From Marmoricola sp. URHB0036 (GTDB lineage: Bacteria; Actinomycetota; Actinomycetes; Propionibacteriales; Nocardioidaceae), in the NCBI RefSeq assembly GCF_000426045.1, contig NZ_AUEP01000004.1, forward strand, positions 62,001 through 126,000: DNA of 64,000 nucleotides, read 5' to 3'. The position numbers and the translations under genes are program-made. Shown here in pieces: positions 25,609 through 33,439 of the stretch (the first letter of the stretch is position 1; every line of letters begins with the position of its first letter). The notes under the pieces were generated by a model. The model ran no database searches and was not told where the DNA came from. It saw nothing but the letters and a program-made list of their open reading frames with translations.

Positions 25609-25977
25609 TCAGGCCTTCCTCGAGAAGACGGGGACGAGACCGCGTCCGGCTCCGGAGGGCTCGAACGCGACGCCCACGCCGTCACCCGGACGCAGCTCGC
25701 GTTCGGCGGTGCGGCCCATCACGACCGGCCCCTCGTCCAGCTCGACCAGCACCAGGCCGGCGGGGTCGCCGCCGTCGACGGTGACGTGCACCCAGGTGAC
25801 GGCCACGCAGGTGCCGGTACCGACGGCGACACGCGGAGTCCGACCGCGGGCTCCGCAGCGCGAGCAGTGCTCGGCGGGCAGGTACGACGTGTTGCTGCAC
25901 TCGTCGCAGACCGCCAGCACGAAGCGTGGTCCTCCGCGCGTCCAGTCGGTGGCCACGTCGACCGGCAGCCCGTTCAC
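25609..25977 (-). CDS. DUF35 zinc-ribbon/OB-fold protein
   Basis: A 122-residue protein with an N-terminal rubredoxin-like zinc ribbon (CDEC near 24-27, CSRC near 38-41) and a C-terminal OB fold (VTVDGGDPAGLVLVELDEG). Such DUF35 proteins bind thiolase-fold partners and, with the steroid aldolase Ltp2, form an active complex. It starts at GTG 25977 and overlaps the thiolase-fold gene by 4 bases (GTGA), supporting a physical pair. Confidence 0.9.
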   Translation of the reverse strand: MNGLPVDVATDWTRGGPRFVLAVCDECSNTSYLPAEHCSRCGARGRTPRVAVGTGTCVAVTWVHVTVDGGDPAGLVLVELDEGPVVMGRTAERELRPGDGVGVAFEPSGAGRGLVPVFSRKA

Positions 25978-27113
25978 GCGGTTCCCCGCACCAGCACGAC
26001 ACCGACATGGGCGGACAGCACTCCACCGTCGGCGTGGACGTAGCCGACCCGGCAGTGGTCGACCTGCCCGGCCCCGCGCTCACCGCGCAGCTGGGTGACG
26101 ACCTCGGCGAGGTGAGCCATCCCGCCGGCTACCCCCGAGTGGCCGTAGGAGAGCAGGCCGCCATGGGTGTTCATCGGGTAGCGGCCGTCGCTGGCGAAGG
26201 CGCCGGCACGGGCGTAGGACCCCGCCCGTCCCGGAGGGACCAGCCCGAGCTCCTCGACGAGCATCGCAACCGTGATCGAGAAGCTGTCGTAGATGCCGAA
26301 CACGTGGACGTCGCTCGTGTCCAGGTCGGCTTCCTCGAACGCGCGCGCCGCGGCCACCGCTGCTCCGGTGTTGCCCGGCTCCATGGCGGTGAGGTGCTGG
26401 TGCCGGTGGGCCTGGCCGGTGCCGGCGATGCGCACGGCCCGGTCGGACGTCGCCCGCGCCGAGACGACGAACGCCGCGCCTCCGTCGGAGACCGGGCAGC
26501 AGTCGAGCAGCCGTAGCGGCTCGGCCACCGGTCGCGAGGTGCGTACGTCGAGGACGGTGATCGGCTTCTGGAACTGGGCCCCGACCTTCCGGCCGGCGTG
26601 CTCCCGCATCTGCACCGGCAGTGGGGCGAGCGCGTCCTCGGCCAGCCCGTAGCTCCAGAGGTAGCGGGACGCCAGCAGCGCGTAGTAGCCCGGCACCGTG
26701 CCGCCGAGGGGGACCTCGTAGGCGGGATGACCCACCTGGGCGAGCACCTTGGTGGACGTGGCCCGGGTCTGTCCGCTCGCGCGGTCCTCACCCGCCACGA
26801 CGAGCACGTGCCGCGCCTTCCCGGACTCGATCAGCGCCCGCGCCTGGTCGACCATGGCCAGACCGGTCGCGCCGCCGACGCTGGTGCCGAAGGCGACGGC
26901 CGGACGGATGCCGAAGCGCTCGGCGAACAGGTTGGCCGGCATCAGGTGGCCGGCCACGGTCGAGTATCCCGTGATCACGGCATCCACCTCGCCGACCTCC
27001 AGGTCGGCGTCGTCGACGGCCAGATGGGCCGCCGCGCACTGCCAGTCGAGCGAGTCCCGACCGGGGAGGCGACCGAACGGCGTGAGCCCCACCCCGGTGA
27101 CGAACGCGCTCAC
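25974..27113 (-). CDS. thiolase-fold lipid-transfer-type protein lacking catalytic Cys
   Basis: A 379-residue thiolase-superfamily protein of the SCP-x/Ltp branch. The nucleophile-Cys region reads FGTSVGGATG (about residues 75-84) with no cysteine, and the second Cys of the usual CxGG motif is replaced (VHADGG). The GHSG segment with the catalytic-site His is kept (LLSYGHSG). So ordinary thiolysis is unlikely. With its DUF35 partner it resembles the Ltp2-type retro-aldolases of steroid side-chain breakdown. It starts at GTG 27113, overlapping the CoA-ligase stop. Confidence 0.85.
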   Translation of the reverse strand: MSAFVTGVGLTPFGRLPGRDSLDWQCAAAHLAVDDADLEVGEVDAVITGYSTVAGHLMPANLFAERFGIRPAVAFGTSVGGATGLAMVDQARALIESGKARHVLVVAGEDRASGQTRATSTKVLAQVGHPAYEVPLGGTVPGYYALLASRYLWSYGLAEDALAPLPVQMREHAGRKVGAQFQKPITVLDVRTSRPVAEPLRLLDCCPVSDGGAAFVVSARATSDRAVRIAGTGQAHRHQHLTAMEPGNTGAAVAAARAFEEADLDTSDVHVFGIYDSFSITVAMLVEELGLVPPGRAGSYARAGAFASDGRYPMNTHGGLLSYGHSGVAGGMAHLAEVVTQLRGERGAGQVDHCRVGYVHADGGVLSAHVGVVLVRGTA

Positions 27114-28660
27114 CGGGCGGGGACCTCGGTGGCGCGGAGGACCTGCTTCTGGATCTTGCCGGTCGAGGTCTTCGGCAGCTCGGAGAAGACCACCCTCCTC
27201 GGCACCTTGAAGCCGGCCAGCGTCGTGCGCACGTGCGCCACCACCTCGTCGGCCGTCAGCACGGCGCCGTTCCGCACGGTCACGAACGCGACCGGCACCT
27301 CACCCCACTTGTCGTCGGGCATGCCGACCACGGCTGACTCGACCACGGCCGGGTGGCTGTCGATGGCTCGCTCGATCTCCACCGAGGCCACGTTCTCGCC
27401 ACCGGTGATGATGATGTCCTTGGCCCGGTCACGGATCTCGACGTAGCCGTCCGGGGCGTGCACGGCCAGGTCACCGGTCCGGAACCAGCCCTCGAGGTCG
27501 ACCTGCGCCGTCGCCTCGTCGTCGCGGTAGTAGCCGAGCATCACGTCGTTGCCGCGCGCCACGATCTCGCCGATGGTCTCGCCGTCGCGGGGGACGTCGG
27601 CCCCGGCCTCGTCGACGACGCGCAACGGCTCGGCGATCACGTTGCCGACGCCCTGGCGGGCGCGCAGCTGCGACTTCGCCTGATCGTCGAGCTCGTCCCA
27701 CTGCCGTTGCCACTCGTTGATCGCGATCGGTCCGAAGGTCTCGGTCAGGCCGTACAGGTGGGTGACGTCGAAGCCGAGCGAGTCCATCCTGACCAGCAGG
27801 CTCGGGGACGGCGGGGAGCCACCCGTGGTCACCGCCACGCGGGGCTCGGGCGGCGGCCCCTTGGCGCCGTCGGACTCGGCGATCATGGTCAGCACGGTCG
27901 GTGCCGCGCTCAGGTGGGTGATCCCCTCCTCGCGGATCAGCTGCCAGATGTGGTCGGGATCGATCGCCCGCAGGGCGACGTGCACGGCGCCGATGCCGCT
28001 GAGGGCCCAGGTGAGGCACCAGCCGTTGCAGTGGAACATCGGCACCGTCCACAGGTAGCGCGACCGCGAGTCCATGCCGAGGTGCACGAGCAGGCTGAGG
28101 CTCTGCAGGTAGGCGCCGCGATGGTGGATCATCACGCCCTTGGGCCGACCGGTCGTGCCGCTGGTGTAGTTGATCCCGAGCAGGCTGCGCTCGTCGGTGC
28201 ACGGCACCGGCTGCGGGTCGGCGCTCCGCACGCCCGACTCGTACGCCGACCCGGGGCCGGACTCGAGCAGGTGCACGCCGGTGCGGAGCGCGACCAGCTC
28301 CGCCTGCTCCAGCAGCTCGGGTGTCACCACCAGCAGGCTGGCACCGGAGTGCTCGACCACGTGCACCATCTCGTCCACCGACAGGCGGATGTTCAGCGGC
28401 ACCAGCACCGCACCCCTCATCGGCACCGCGTTGTGCATCTCGAGCATCACGTGGCTGTTCACGCAGAGCACAGCCACCCGGTCACCCGGCTCGATGCCGA
28501 GGTCGGCCAGCACCCCCGTCAGCGCCAGTGCGCGCTCGTGCAGGTCGCGGTAGCCGATCCGGAGATCACCGTCGACCACGGCCATCTGGTCGCCGTACAC
28601 CTCGGCGGCGCGGCGCAGGAAGTCGGTCGGGGTCAGCTCCCGGAAGGTGAAGGCCGCCAC
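27110..28660 (-). CDS. AMP-forming acyl-CoA synthetase
   Basis: A 516-residue ANL-superfamily ligase. The P-loop-like motif is YTSGTTGRPKGVMIHH, the core motif LYGLTETFG, the hinge WFRTGDLAV, and the catalytic Lys in PKTSTGKIQKQ near the C-terminus. It activates a carboxylic acid to acyl-AMP and then acyl-CoA. The start is a GTG at 28660. In this operon it should activate the hydroxy- or dicarboxylic acid formed after lactone opening and oxidation. Chain-length preference cannot be inferred. Confidence 0.9.
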   Translation of the reverse strand: MAAFTFRELTPTDFLRRAAEVYGDQMAVVDGDLRIGYRDLHERALALTGVLADLGIEPGDRVAVLCVNSHVMLEMHNAVPMRGAVLVPLNIRLSVDEMVHVVEHSGASLLVVTPELLEQAELVALRTGVHLLESGPGSAYESGVRSADPQPVPCTDERSLLGINYTSGTTGRPKGVMIHHRGAYLQSLSLLVHLGMDSRSRYLWTVPMFHCNGWCLTWALSGIGAVHVALRAIDPDHIWQLIREEGITHLSAAPTVLTMIAESDGAKGPPPEPRVAVTTGGSPPSPSLLVRMDSLGFDVTHLYGLTETFGPIAINEWQRQWDELDDQAKSQLRARQGVGNVIAEPLRVVDEAGADVPRDGETIGEIVARGNDVMLGYYRDDEATAQVDLEGWFRTGDLAVHAPDGYVEIRDRAKDIIITGGENVASVEIERAIDSHPAVVESAVVGMPDDKWGEVPVAFVTVRNGAVLTADEVVAHVRTTLAGFKVPRRVVFSELPKTSTGKIQKQVLRATEVPAR

Positions 28661-28670
28661 CGAACGTTCC

Positions 28671-30107
28671 TCAGAGCCCCGCCACCGAGACGTACTTCAC
28701 CTCGAGGTACTCCTCGATCCCCAGCGGCCCACCCTCGCGCCCGATGCCCGACTCCTTGACCCCGCCGAACGGCGCCTGCACCGCGGAGATGCTGGCGTCG
28801 TTGACCCCGACGGTGCCGTAGTCGAGGCGTTCGGCCACCCGGATGGCCCGGTTCAGGTCGGCGGTGAAGAAGTACGCCGCCAGGCCGTAGTCGGAGTCGT
28901 TGGCCCGTCGTACGACCTCGTCCTCGTCGGCGAAGGTGAAGATCGGCGCGACCGGGCCGAACGTCTCCTCCTGCGCCAGCTGCATGGACTCGTCGGCCCC
29001 GATGATGATGGTCGGTTCGAAGAAGGCGTTGCCGGCCGCGGCCCGGTGACCGCCCACCAGGACCTTGCCACCCTTGGCGATCGCGTCCTCGACGTGTCGC
29101 TCGACCTTCTCCAGGGCCGCCTCCTCGATCAGCGGCCCCACGTCGCTGGCCTCGTCCAGGCCGTGTCCGACGGTGAGCTGCTGGAACTCCTCGGTCAGGC
29201 GCCGGGTGAACTCCTCGGCGACGTCCTCGTGGATGAACAGCCGGTTGGCCGAGACGCAGGTCTGGCCCATGTTGCGCAGCTTGGTCGACATCGCCTCGCG
29301 CACCACGTGGTCCATGTCGGCGTCGGGGAAGACGATGAACGGTGCGTGACCACCCAGCTCGAGCGAGACCTTCTTGACGGTGTCGGCCGCGCCCCGCATC
29401 AGGATCTTGCCGACCTCGGTCGATCCGGTGAACGAGATCATCCGGACCCGCGCGTCCTCCATGAAGGTCTGGCTGACCGGCACCGGGTCCAGCGAGGGGG
29501 CCACCTGGAGAACGCCGGCCGGCAGCCCGGCATCGGAGAAGACCCGGGCGATCTCGAGTGCGGACAGCGGTGTCTGCTCCGGCGGCTTGACGATCATCGT
29601 GCAACCGGCGGCGAGGGCGGCACCGAGCTTGCGCAGGATCTGCAGGCTCGGGAAGTTCCACGGCGTGATGCAGGCGGTGACGCCGAGCGGCTGCTTGAGG
29701 GCGAGGATGCGCTTCGAGGTCGTCGTCGCCGGGATGGTCATGCCGTAGACCCGGCGGGCCTCCTCGGCGAACCAGTCGATGAAGCCGATGCCGTAGCGCA
29801 GCTCGCCGATCGACTGCTCCAGCGGCTTGCCCTGCTCGCGGGTCAGCAGGGTGGCGAGGTCGTGGATCCGCTCCTCGAACAGGCCGACGGCACGCTTCAT
29901 GATCGCGGCCCGTTCCAGGGCCGGCAGTGCTCCCCAGGCCTCCTGGGCAGCGGCGGCACCGTCGATCATCCGGCGTACGTCGACCGCCCCGGCGTCGGCG
30001 ACGGCAGCGACGACCTCGCCGGTGGCCGGGTCGGTGACGTCGAAGGTCCCGCCGCTCTCGGCGTCGACCCACTCACCGTCGATGAACAGCTGTGTCGGGA
30101 AGTCCAT
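28671..30107 (-). CDS. NAD(P)-dependent aldehyde dehydrogenase (GabD-like)
   Basis: A 478-residue aldehyde dehydrogenase closest in pattern to succinate-semialdehyde dehydrogenases. The catalytic Glu is in LELGGHAP and the nucleophile Cys in MGQTCVSANR; cofactor-side motifs are ITPWNFPS and SFTGSTEVG. It would oxidise an aldehyde or semialdehyde acid. It is the second gene after the alcohol dehydrogenase, a natural pair for turning a terminal hydroxy acid into a dicarboxylic acid. Confidence 0.92.
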   Translation of the reverse strand: MDFPTQLFIDGEWVDAESGGTFDVTDPATGEVVAAVADAGAVDVRRMIDGAAAAQEAWGALPALERAAIMKRAVGLFEERIHDLATLLTREQGKPLEQSIGELRYGIGFIDWFAEEARRVYGMTIPATTTSKRILALKQPLGVTACITPWNFPSLQILRKLGAALAAGCTMIVKPPEQTPLSALEIARVFSDAGLPAGVLQVAPSLDPVPVSQTFMEDARVRMISFTGSTEVGKILMRGAADTVKKVSLELGGHAPFIVFPDADMDHVVREAMSTKLRNMGQTCVSANRLFIHEDVAEEFTRRLTEEFQQLTVGHGLDEASDVGPLIEEAALEKVERHVEDAIAKGGKVLVGGHRAAAGNAFFEPTIIIGADESMQLAQEETFGPVAPIFTFADEDEVVRRANDSDYGLAAYFFTADLNRAIRVAERLDYGTVGVNDASISAVQAPFGGVKESGIGREGGPLGIEEYLEVKYVSVAGL

Positions 30108-30135
30108 GGTTCCTCCGTGGTCGTGGGTGGCTGGC

Positions 30136-31221
30136 TCAGGGGACGATCGCGGCGCGGGCGACCGAGCGGGACTCGCCGTCGCGCAACGCGTCGAGGGCCT
30201 GGTCGAGGGAGTAGGTCACGCCGGCCAGCTCGCCGAACGGGTGCAGGCCGGCGCGGCGGCTGAGGAACTGCACGGCCCGGTGCAGGTACCACGGGTCGTA
30301 GCGCAGCACCCCCCGGATGGTGAGCGACTTGCGGGTGACGAGTCCCGGGACGAAGGAGATCTCCGCCTCGCCGTTGAGGTTGCCGACCGAGGCGATGCGC
30401 CCGCCGACCCGGGCGATCTCGATGGCCTCGGAGAAGGCGGCCGGGTGCCCGGTCACCTCGAGGACCAGGTCGGCCCCGACGCCGCCGGTCAGGTCGCGCA
30501 CGGCCTGTGCCCGGTCGGCCGGGGTCGCGTGGTCGGTCAGGTCGATCACGTCGTCGGCCCCGAACTCGCGGGCCAGGTCGAGCCGGTCCTTGACGCCGTC
30601 GACGACGACCACGTGGGCACCGCGCTCACGACCGACCGCGGCGGCGTACAGCCCCAGGCCGCCTGCCCCCTGCACGACCAGCGTCTCGCCCGCCTCCAGC
30701 CCGGCCTTGTCGAGCACGAAGATCATCTGCGCCAGGCCACAGTTGGCACCGGCCACCGAGGCGTCGTCGACCCCGTCGGGCACCCGGTAGAAGTGCTGGC
30801 CCGGCTGGACGTAGTAGTGGGTCGCGTAGCCGGCGCTGAAGTGCGGCGCCAGCTCGGGGTTGCGGCTCCACGCCGCCAGGCTGTTGACGCAGGAGCTGAA
30901 CTCCGAGCGCAGGCAGGCCGCACAGTGGTGGCACTGCAGGAAGTAGACCGGTACGACGCGGTCGCCGACCGCCACCGGTTCGCCGGCGTAGTCCGTGGTC
31001 ACGCCCTCGCCGAGAGCGGCGATCTCGCCGACGAACTCGTGGCCGAGGCCGGCCTCCCGCAGCGAGGGACTCTCGTAGTGGAACTGGTGGATGTCGGAGC
31101 CGCAGACGTTGGCCCGCCGCACGCGGAGCACGACGGCGCCCGGCTCGGGGTCCGGGACCTCGAACGACTTCAGCTGGACCTGTTCGGGCCCGGTGAGGGC
31201 GACGATGCTGCCGGTCGTCAT
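30136..31221 (-). CDS. zinc-dependent alcohol dehydrogenase (MDR)
   Basis: A 361-residue MDR enzyme. The catalytic zinc site is visible as VCGSDIHQFHY and GHEF, and the structural zinc site as CHHCAACLRSEFSSC. The Rossmann loop is VVQGAGGLGLYAAAVG. ATG 31221 is supported by GAAGGA upstream; ATG 31272 lacks a ribosome site. It heads the operon to 23522 and lies about 78 bases from the nearest operator copy. It probably oxidises a hydroxy acid or alcohol made by the BVMO and lactonase steps. Confidence 0.9.
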   Translation of the reverse strand: MTTGSIVALTGPEQVQLKSFEVPDPEPGAVVLRVRRANVCGSDIHQFHYESPSLREAGLGHEFVGEIAALGEGVTTDYAGEPVAVGDRVVPVYFLQCHHCAACLRSEFSSCVNSLAAWSRNPELAPHFSAGYATHYYVQPGQHFYRVPDGVDDASVAGANCGLAQMIFVLDKAGLEAGETLVVQGAGGLGLYAAAVGRERGAHVVVVDGVKDRLDLAREFGADDVIDLTDHATPADRAQAVRDLTGGVGADLVLEVTGHPAAFSEAIEIARVGGRIASVGNLNGEAEISFVPGLVTRKSLTIRGVLRYDPWYLHRAVQFLSRRAGLHPFGELAGVTYSLDQALDALRDGESRSVARAAIVP

Positions 31222-31298
31222 CGAGATGTCCTTCGCGTCGACGGTGAGGCGGCTCGATCGAGCCGTGCTCATCAAAGGCCGCGTGGACCGTCGTGACG

Positions 31299-31315
31299 TG
31301 TACGAGATTGCGACA
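31299..31315. promoter_or_regulatory. regulon operator site 5 (ADH operon)
   Basis: TGTACGAGATTGCGACA matches TGTNNCANNNTGNNACA with one mismatch and lies 77 bases upstream of the ADH start. Confidence 0.55.
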
Positions 31316-31346
31316 GTGTGCCGCCGCACGACCCGTTGTCCGGTCG

Positions 31347-31363
31347 TGTCGCAAAGTGGGACG
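31347..31363. promoter_or_regulatory. regulon operator site 6 (lactonase operon)
   Basis: TGTCGCAAAGTGGGACG matches the shared dyad with one mismatch. It lies 76 bases upstream of the metallo-beta-lactamase start and 48 bases from site 5 centre to centre, so each divergent unit has its own copy. Confidence 0.58.
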
Positions 31364-31439
31364 ACGCCCGACCGTCCGCGCGCACCAACCTGTGGGCACC
31401 CGACTCACCCGGCTGCACGCACGGAAGGACGCACGCGCC

Positions 31440-32228
31440 ATGTCCCTGGGATTCGCACGGCGGATGTGGGCACTGGACTGCCCCTCGCTCACGGTGGACG
31501 CCACCACGCTGATGTACGGCCTGAGCGGGATGCTCACCATCCCGATGCCGTCCTTCCTGATCGAGCACCCCAAAGGGCTCGTGCTCTTCGACACCGGCAT
31601 CGCTCCCGAGGCGATCGACGACCCGGTCGCCCTCTACGGCCAGGAGCTCGCGGACGGCCTCGGCATCACCGGCGGCGAGGACCAGAAGCTCGACCGCCAG
31701 ATCGAGGCCCTCGGCTACAAGCTCGAGGACGTCACCCACGTGATCACCTCGCACCTGCACTTCGACCACTCCGGGGCACTGCACCAGTTCCCCGACGCCA
31801 AGCACTACGTCGGTGCCGGCGAGCTGCCGTTCGCGCACTGGCCGGCCCCGATCGGCGCCTTCTGCTACATGCCGGACCAGCTGGCCCGGATCCGGAACTT
31901 CGACTGGCACGAGGTGCCGGGCATCGACGTCGACCTGTTCGGTGACGGCAGCCTGGTCATCCTCTACATGCCCGGCCACACCCCCGGCGAGCTGAGCCTG
32001 AAGGTGCGGCTGGCGTCGCGCACGTTCATCCTCACCGGCGATGCCGTACACCTGCGGGCGGCGCTCGAGCAGGAGTACCACTTCCCGATCGACTGGGACA
32101 CCCGCGAGGCCCTGGTGAGCCTGCGGCGGATCAAGCGCCTGCAGGAGAGCGAGGACGCGTCGGTCTGGATCACCCACGACCCCGACGACTGGGCCGAGTA
32201 CAAGCACGCTCCGGCCTGCTTCGAGTGA
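31440..32228 (+). CDS. metallo-beta-lactamase-fold hydrolase, AHL-lactonase-like
   Basis: A 262-residue MBL-fold protein with the dinuclear metal motif HxHxDH (SHLHFDHSG), the later His in MPGHTPGELS, and Asp in LTGDAVHL. The layout (PSFLIEHPKGLVLFDTG, no signal peptide) matches N-acyl-homoserine-lactonase-type enzymes. Such folds open lactones or esters. Beside a BVMO regulon its likely role is hydrolysing the BVMO product rather than quorum signals. ATG 31440 has GGAAGGA upstream. Confidence 0.87.
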   Translation: MSLGFARRMWALDCPSLTVDATTLMYGLSGMLTIPMPSFLIEHPKGLVLFDTGIAPEAIDDPVALYGQELADGLGITGGEDQKLDRQIEALGYKLEDVTHVITSHLHFDHSGALHQFPDAKHYVGAGELPFAHWPAPIGAFCYMPDQLARIRNFDWHEVPGIDVDLFGDGSLVILYMPGHTPGELSLKVRLASRTFILTGDAVHLRAALEQEYHFPIDWDTREALVSLRRIKRLQESEDASVWITHDPDDWAEYKHAPACFE

Positions 32229-32235
32229 TCCGCTG

Positions 32236-32640
32236 ATGTCGGTCCTCGTCGACTACCGCTGCACCGCGTGCGGCGTACGTGCCGAGCACTGGGAGCCCAG
32301 CCCGCCCCCGTCGACCCGCAGCTGCGCGTCGTGCGGGGCCGAGGCCCGCCGCCTCTTCGCGGCGATCGGGCTCTCCAGCGGCTCGCCCACCGACACCCGC
32401 GGCGCGGCAGCCCCGGCAGCCGCGCCGCGGGAGCCAGCCCGGCGCGAGCCGACGCTGTGCCAGCAGTACCCCCAGATCCCCGGCCTGTGCCACATGACGC
32501 CGAGCGCACAGCGCCGGTGGGTGGCGACCTACACCCGCGACACCCGCTCCCAGGAACGCGAGCTCGAGCGCCAGGAGACGGCCGCTCGCGAGAAGGCGCC
32601 GGTCATGACCGACGCGATCCAGCACACCCACCAGCCCTGA
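32236..32640 (+). CDS. FmdB-type zinc-ribbon protein
   Basis: A 134-residue protein with an N-terminal zinc ribbon (CTACG and CASCG, residues about 9-36) of the FmdB/putative regulatory family, then a Pro/Ala-rich linker and a charged helical C-terminus. It follows the lactonase-like gene by 8 bases and ends 4 bases from the convergent SDR gene. Function of this family is unproven; a metal- or redox-linked regulatory or chaperone role is only a guess. Confidence 0.75.
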   Translation: MSVLVDYRCTACGVRAEHWEPSPPPSTRSCASCGAEARRLFAAIGLSSGSPTDTRGAAAPAAAPREPARREPTLCQQYPQIPGLCHMTPSAQRRWVATYTRDTRSQERELERQETAAREKAPVMTDAIQHTHQP

Positions 32641-32644
32641 CGGG

Positions 32645-33439
32645 TCAGCGGATCGTCCAGCCACCGTCCGCGACGAAGCAGGCGCCGTGGCAGAAGCTCG
32701 CGGCGTCGCTGGCCAGGAACAACGCCAGCTCGGCCAGCTCCTCGGGCTGGGCGTGGCGTCCTGCAGGGACGCTGCGCACCGACTCCATCACGGCGGCGTC
32801 GCCCTCGTCGAAGAGCGCCCGTGTCATGCCGGTCTCCACGGCGCCGGGGCAGATCGCGTTGACCCGCACCCCGAGCTGTCCGTAGTCGAAGGCGAGCTGG
32901 CGGGTCAGGCCGATGACGCCGTGCTTGGAGGCCGTGTACGCCGTGCCGCCCCCACCAGCAACGATCCCGGCGATGGAGGCGGTGTTCACGATGGCCCCGC
33001 CGCCGTCCTCCAGGAGTGCCGGCATCAGCGACCGGGTGACCAGGTAGGGACCGGTGAGGTTGACGCCGATGATCTTGGTCCAGAGCGCCTCGTCGGTCTC
33101 CAGGATCGGTGCGTAGTCGTCGAGGATGCCGGCGTTGTTCATCAGCAGGTCGATGCCACCGAGCAGCTCGACGCTCCTGGTCGCCGCGGCGGCCACGGAT
33201 GCGGGGTCGGCGACGTCCACCTCGACGGCGTACGCCGTGCCACCCTCGGCCTCGACCTCCTTGGCCACTGCCTCGACCGCCTCGAGGTTCCGGTCCCAGA
33301 GCACGAGGGTCGCGCCGGCACCGGAGAAGCGGAGTGCGGATGCCCGGCCGATGCCGGAGCCTCCTCCGGTCACGACGCCGCGCCTGCCGTGCAGGACGGG
33401 GTCGGTGGTGCCGACCGAGAACGGGCTGGAGGTGGTCAT
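32645..33439 (-). CDS. SDR-family oxidoreductase
   Basis: A 264-residue classical SDR: GGGSGIGRASALRF cofactor loop, NNAGILDDYAPI, and the catalytic set in NTASIAGIVAGG followed by YTASK. WDRN after strand 2 suggests NAD(H). ATG 33439 overlaps the ABC gene's stop by 4 bases, so it is the last gene of the ABC operon that begins at 38514. It would act on a ketone or alcohol form of the imported compound. Confidence 0.9.
   Translation of the reverse strand: MTTSSPFSVGTTDPVLHGRRGVVTGGGSGIGRASALRFSGAGATLVLWDRNLEAVEAVAKEVEAEGGTAYAVEVDVADPASVAAAATRSVELLGGIDLLMNNAGILDDYAPILETDEALWTKIIGVNLTGPYLVTRSLMPALLEDGGGAIVNTASIAGIVAGGGGTAYTASKHGVIGLTRQLAFDYGQLGVRVNAICPGAVETGMTRALFDEGDAAVMESVRSVPAGRHAQPEELAELALFLASDAASFCHGACFVADGGWTIR

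Noticed and set aside
31440-32228. A quorum-quenching AHL lactonase.
   Set aside because: The fold fits, but it is co-regulated with a BVMO, so a catabolic lactone is more likely. Not excluded.
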